From Dryomyza anilis (taxonomy: Eukaryota; Arthropoda; Insecta; Diptera; Dryomyzidae): a stretch of DNA of 64,000 bases. Shown here one piece after another: positions 38,601 through 44,600 of this stretch; position 1 is the stretch's first letter; the number at the start of each line of letters is the position of its first letter. The notes under the pieces were generated by a model that worked only from the letters and a program-made list of their open reading frames with translations, was not told the DNA's origin and made no database searches. The stretch is from NCBI GenBank assembly GCA_951804985.1, contig OX638131.1:37665544-37729543 (forward strand). The letters are read 5' to 3'. Both the position numbers and the translations under genes were made by a program.

Positions 38601-41600
38601 ACTGGAAACATATTTATATTCAGGTCGTTTAAAATCGTGTTTTATTTTGAACATATTTATGTTTCATATAATTATGTTTCATATAAACATAATAATTTAT
38701 ATTTGGATGTAGTAATTATTATGTTTTCATTAGAACATACACCATTTTAAGGGGCAACATTAAAATGTTTCCGTGATATTATAATGTAAGTCAGAGCTCA
38801 TTACAACACTGTTCAAGTCTCAATACAACCCTGTTTACAAATGATTTATCAGTCAATTATATATTATGTTTACATAAAATTCCAAACATACATGTTAATG
38901 CCTGCAAAATTATGTTTGGGAGAGCCCTGTTTTTTGCAGCGTGTATAGTTGGTTTCATAAACAAAAAAGTTGCTAAAAAATCGTTTTTAAGTAAAGATGT
39001 TATTGAAAAATAATATATAAAATTTTATTTTTATTCGAAATTTTGTCCTATGGTTTCTTAAGCAATCTAAACACTTTCAATGGTAAAGTTTTATAATTAA
39101 TTTATAATTTCGAGACCATTAATAATATGACAAAAAAATTGCATTTAGGGGATTAGAAGTCAGAAAAACTAACATCATTTATTGAAGTTGACCTCGGTGG
39201 TCAATTAAACCTTTACGATAAAAATATAAACTGCCACGACCTTTCCAACGATATATAAAACTTGATGATCGGACATCAAATAAAGACGCTATGACTAAAA
39301 AACGATTTTGGTTTTTGGTGGGGTCCAAAAAAAAAATATATATATTTCTGAAACTTTACGAGGTAAGCTTTCATTTTAGGGACACACACATGCTGCTATT
39401 ATGTGGGTTTTTTCTCCAGATAATCTGACGAAAACCCAAATTCAACGACATTTTAAGACGTGTCCACTGTATGAGACACTTGACCCTGGCATAACGCATC
39501 GATGTGTTGTAGTGTTTTCCACAATATTTTTAGTGTTCATCAAATTCAATCGAAGTAATAAAGGTTTATGTTTTGATAGTCGGATACACTTGAAATATTT
39601 GCGGGAAACAATACCAATGTTTGTTGCAAACACTACAAAATTTTCAAATATTTGTGGGAAACACTTTTCGTGTTTGTGGAAAACACTTCAAATATTTGTC
39701 GGAAACACTTGGATTATTTCCAAGAAATGAGTTTGCAAACACTTTAGTGTTTGTTTTAAAAAATGTTTACAGAAAACCATATTTTTTTTGTGTGCATGTA
39801 TGTTGCGTTTGGGAGACATCATTTCAATTCAATTTTGAAATTTTCGATTTGTGTACTAATACGTGAACTTTGAGGTACCAGAGATTTTATTTAAAAATTG
39901 TAATGCCAACAATTTATACTTTGATTAATGAATTTTTGTGGGTTAAAACGTTCCAAACAATGCAACGTACTTAAATCAAGGATAAAGATTTTTATGATTA
40001 TTGAATGAAATTGTTAAATTGTAAATTAAAATAAAGTAACAATTTCAAATACTTAATTTAAGATCCCTACAAACTATTTAACGATCATTTTATAAATTCG
40101 ATTTGATAATGATAAATATTAGATATAAAACGCAAAGTATTTGAAAATGTCATTGCGTGTACCTTAAAATTTTTGTCAAAAAATAAAATTTTCTGAACAA
40201 ATAAATTTGTTTATCGAAAATAAATCTAATAATGATATCATCTCGATATCTATAACGACAAAAACAACGATATCATTTTAGATATCGAAAACGACAATTT
40301 GAGGCTATAAAGGATATCGTTCGATATCGTAAAATTATCGTTTGTTTTGCTGGGATTATTCGTTTTTGGGGGTAAAATACATTCTTGAAATAACAATAAC
40401 AATTCTGATTGTCATTATTGGATTTCCCAATTCTCTTCGGATTCGAATTCTCCGCATCGTTTTTTATCGATAGAGCATTTTAAGACCTGAATTCTATAAA
40501 TAATGCAATACAAAAGTATTGTCGGACTTTTCAATGAAGCTACGTAAGGTCTTAAATTCTGAACTTCATAACTAACTAAGATCTGAACTTCATAACAGTA
40601 CAAATTGGATCGAGATTTAGTTGATTACACAAAAAGGAATATAAAATAATGATACTGCTCCCAAACTAAATATCTAGGGCATCATTTCATTTTCAGTTTT
40701 GGAACTTATTTCTTTGTAAAAACGAAAACAAAATAAAAATTGAACTTATATCCCAAAACATAAAATTGTACCCCAAAAATATTGTACGACCCAAAAAATA
40801 AAATATATCCCAAAAATATTGTTTCTTTCCTCTTTGCAAAATGTTTTACCTTTTTTTCATATTTGTTTTCATTGATGGTCCAATTTTGCAGTGCAAATTT
40901 TAGTCCAACACCTTTTTGTTTTTTTGTTATTAATTCAGTCACATTGAATGATATAAAATTAAATTACAAAATTACTGAGTTATGCTTAACTGGCAGAAAA
41001 ATAAATGTGGAAATGTTTAAACTAAGTTTAAATTTGCACTGCCATTAAAATAACTGAATATTAAATAGAATGTATATTATATTATGGTATTAAATTAAAC
41101 TAATCTGAATATATTTCTACTTAAATTACGAAATGTCGTAGAAAAACTTTGTCTTTAAAAAAAGAAAGAGCTAATATAATACGAAATTAAAGGATACTAG
41201 AAAAATGATACCATTTCTAAATAGGAATTGATATCAATAACATTTTTGATATGACCTGTGACACAAAAGTAATTAATGAAGTATTTTTAGGTGTGCATTC
41301 AATGGAAACATTCAATTGACAGTTGGTTGCTTTAGTCCACCTATTTCAATGGGGTTTATTGTTATCCACACAAGAAAACATATAACATCAACCCTCCAAG
41401 AAACCGTGAAATTTATTTCTAACCAGAAATAGTTTACATATAAATTGATAATTCATAGCGTATATGCTGTATATATATAGCATACATAGTTTGTCTTATT
41501 TTTATTTCGAACAAAAAAAAATTGAGCCGAACAAATAGAAAATGACCTACTTAGTCTGATTGCATTACCTGTGTCTTATACTTAGTTGGTAGCAAGCTAT

Positions 41601-44600
41601 ATATTTCTTAATGAAAATCAGTACTAACGAGCTATTAATTATAAGCTACTGTGACACTAAATAAGACAGTAAATATATTTTCTACAAACCTATTTTTTAT
41701 TACTTTCGATGGCAATTTCAATTAACGAAACATTTGAAAGCTGTATTCGAATTATGAAATCAAAAAATTGGAAATAATACTGTGTTTAAAAATATTCAAT
41801 AATCACAAATTACTTCTTGGGACTTTCGATTAAATGTTGCAAGAAAATTACAACAAGTTCAAAAACAACGACGACGACGACAACAATAATAGGTTCAAGG
41901 CTCAGCAACATTCAGTTCTAGACTGACAACAAGACGCATTTGAGAGACACACGAAATTAATGCAACTTTTTGCAATTCCAATTCGCAAGTCCACAAAAAA
42001 AGAAAAAATAATATTAAAAAAATAAAATCAAAATCAACTTTACGTTAGAGTAGAAAATTTTAATAAAATCATTTTCATTGGCTTAAAACGCATAGCAATA
42101 AAACCTAGATAATCGCAAACAAATACAAAAAAAAGTAATAATTTTATGGTTTATTTTTAGGCAGCTTTTATACTAAATAGTTGCAGTAATGGTGATTTCA
42201 GTTATTTCCATTTTTTTTTTTTTTTAAGCAAATATTTCTTCTACCAAGTGAAGATATTCCATATATTGTAGAATTTTATGTATTTTGGAAATATCTTTTC
42301 CAATCCAGCTAAATTTTCGGTTCCAAAAATGTTTTTGTGATACAACTAATACCACTCAAAATTAGTTTTCATTCTATCATCGAATATTTCGACAGTGTAG
42401 AACCATTCCATCATGGGGGGATAACCAAAACTGGTTGGGTATGGAATCTAGAATACAAAATGCAGCTTACAAAATCCCCCGGAACAACAATCACCAACAC
42501 AAAATCCACCCGAATAAACTTTAGCTATACGAAAATCAAAAAAATCATTTAAATTATTTATTTCAACACCGATTCTAAAACAAAAATATTTCTATATTTG
42601 TATAAAGTTAATTGAAACTAAATACAAAATAATTCAAATTCAGTTATTTTAATATTCCAAATCTAAAATTTCATTATGTGAATTTTGTACGTAGAAATGT
42701 TTCTGAAATTTAATTGAATTTTGTTTCGGTGGACTTATTACAGTTTAATATTCAGAATTTGGTGTTGATATTGTGTGAAATGTTGAAATTGGTTGAGCTT
42801 GGAAAAGTGGGATGGGTCATTGATACGATCATTTCATTTATTATAATTGAAATATTACATTCATTTTTATACCCATTACTTAAAAAGCTCCAATATATAT
42901 TTTGTCTTATATATAAGTCGCAATATTTTCACTAAACATATTCTTTATGAGAAATCCGTATGATATGCCGAATAATAAAATATCGATTTTTGTCTGCGTA
43001 ATTCTTGGTTTCGAGGTTTTAAATTCAACCGTTTGGAAATAAATACTCAATGAGTGAACATATTCGGGATGTTTTTCGCAGTAATCTGGGTTTAAGGGTT
43101 TTGAACAAAACTACTTCCGGGATCATCGAAAAATTACGAGATTTTTAGTATTTCGGTTTTTACTCGTTTCGTAAAAAAGTAGGTAGTAGTAGTACAGATT
43201 TCATTGATTTAAAATGAATCTTTCTTTTTTTTAATTTTTATCCCCATATTTTGAAAAAACAAATCGAAAAGCTTTTGTTTACTGGTTAATTTCGTCGTTG
43301 TTTTTATTTCATTTAATACAAAAAATCTGTCACTGGAATTTCTAATGTTTTTTTGACGAATCACTGTACGTTTCGTTTTACAAAATAAGGATTAGTTTCA
43401 CAACTACAGATGTCAATAATATTCCGGGTCTTAAATATATCCCTAATCATTCAAATTTTTTGTTAACCCAGTCTGCCATATCTCAGAGCTCTTCAGTGAT
43501 CGAAATTTTCTCGAACTAACTGCGAAACTAAAGTTCGAACTCGTTGCTTGATCACTACTAATTTTAAAAATTTTTCGAACAATAAAATTTAAGGAAAAGA
43601 TACAATATTTAAATATTTATCACATCGATATCGCAATTTTTTCGAATCAATCTTAATATTCGATACGATATCGATCCAGAATCTTTTTTTCTCGATTCAA
43701 ATAAACTTCATTATCTCAATACGCGTACTTCTTAGAATGAATTGTTGTATAATATAGATTCGAATCATAATCGAGATCAAATAAATTCCTCTAATGAATT
43801 CTCGAAGCGATATCGAATCGAATCGCAGACATTGAAAATACGAAATTTTAAAATTTATTCCATGTATACGCAATATTTTTTGCAGCAATTTCGAACGTTG
43901 AACATTTTTTTCTTCGATATCGTTTCAATTTCGAAAAATTTATCGTATCCAGAAAATTCCGACAGGATCCCAGTCTGCCATGTTTCGGAGACCTTCGATG
44001 CATCAAATCTTTCTCGAATAACTTCGATAAAAAAAGTTCGAACTCGTTGTTTTCTCGATTTTAATTTTTAAAAATGTTCGTACATTCAAATACTTTGACA
44101 AGTTACGATATTTAAAAACTTATGAAACCGTTATCGCTATATTTTTCGCAGCAATGCCGAACTTTGATCATTTTTTTCTTCGATATCGTTTCGATTTCAA
44201 TAAATTTCTTGTATCGAGAAAAATCCGACAGAACGTTTCGAAATTTAAATGCTCGATATCGTTCCGAGAATGGATCCGATATCGTGTTAATTCTCCATAT
44301 ATCGCATTGATCTCGTAACGATATCAAAACGATTGGCATACTGGGATGCATCAAAATCTGCCAAACACATAGGTCCAATTTGACGCTTGATGTCGACATG
44401 TGTCCGATATCACGTGAATTCTCTATCTACTCGCATTGATTTCGTGACGAATGTTCTACTGGGAGATTGCGATACTGTGGGCTCGGAGGTTTTCGAGACA
44501 TGGCAGACGGGAATTTTCAAAATATTATAAATTCTATTAATCCGCGGTAGCCGCGGTAGCTCAGTGGTTAGTGCGTTAGACTGCGAGCCGAAAGGTCCCC

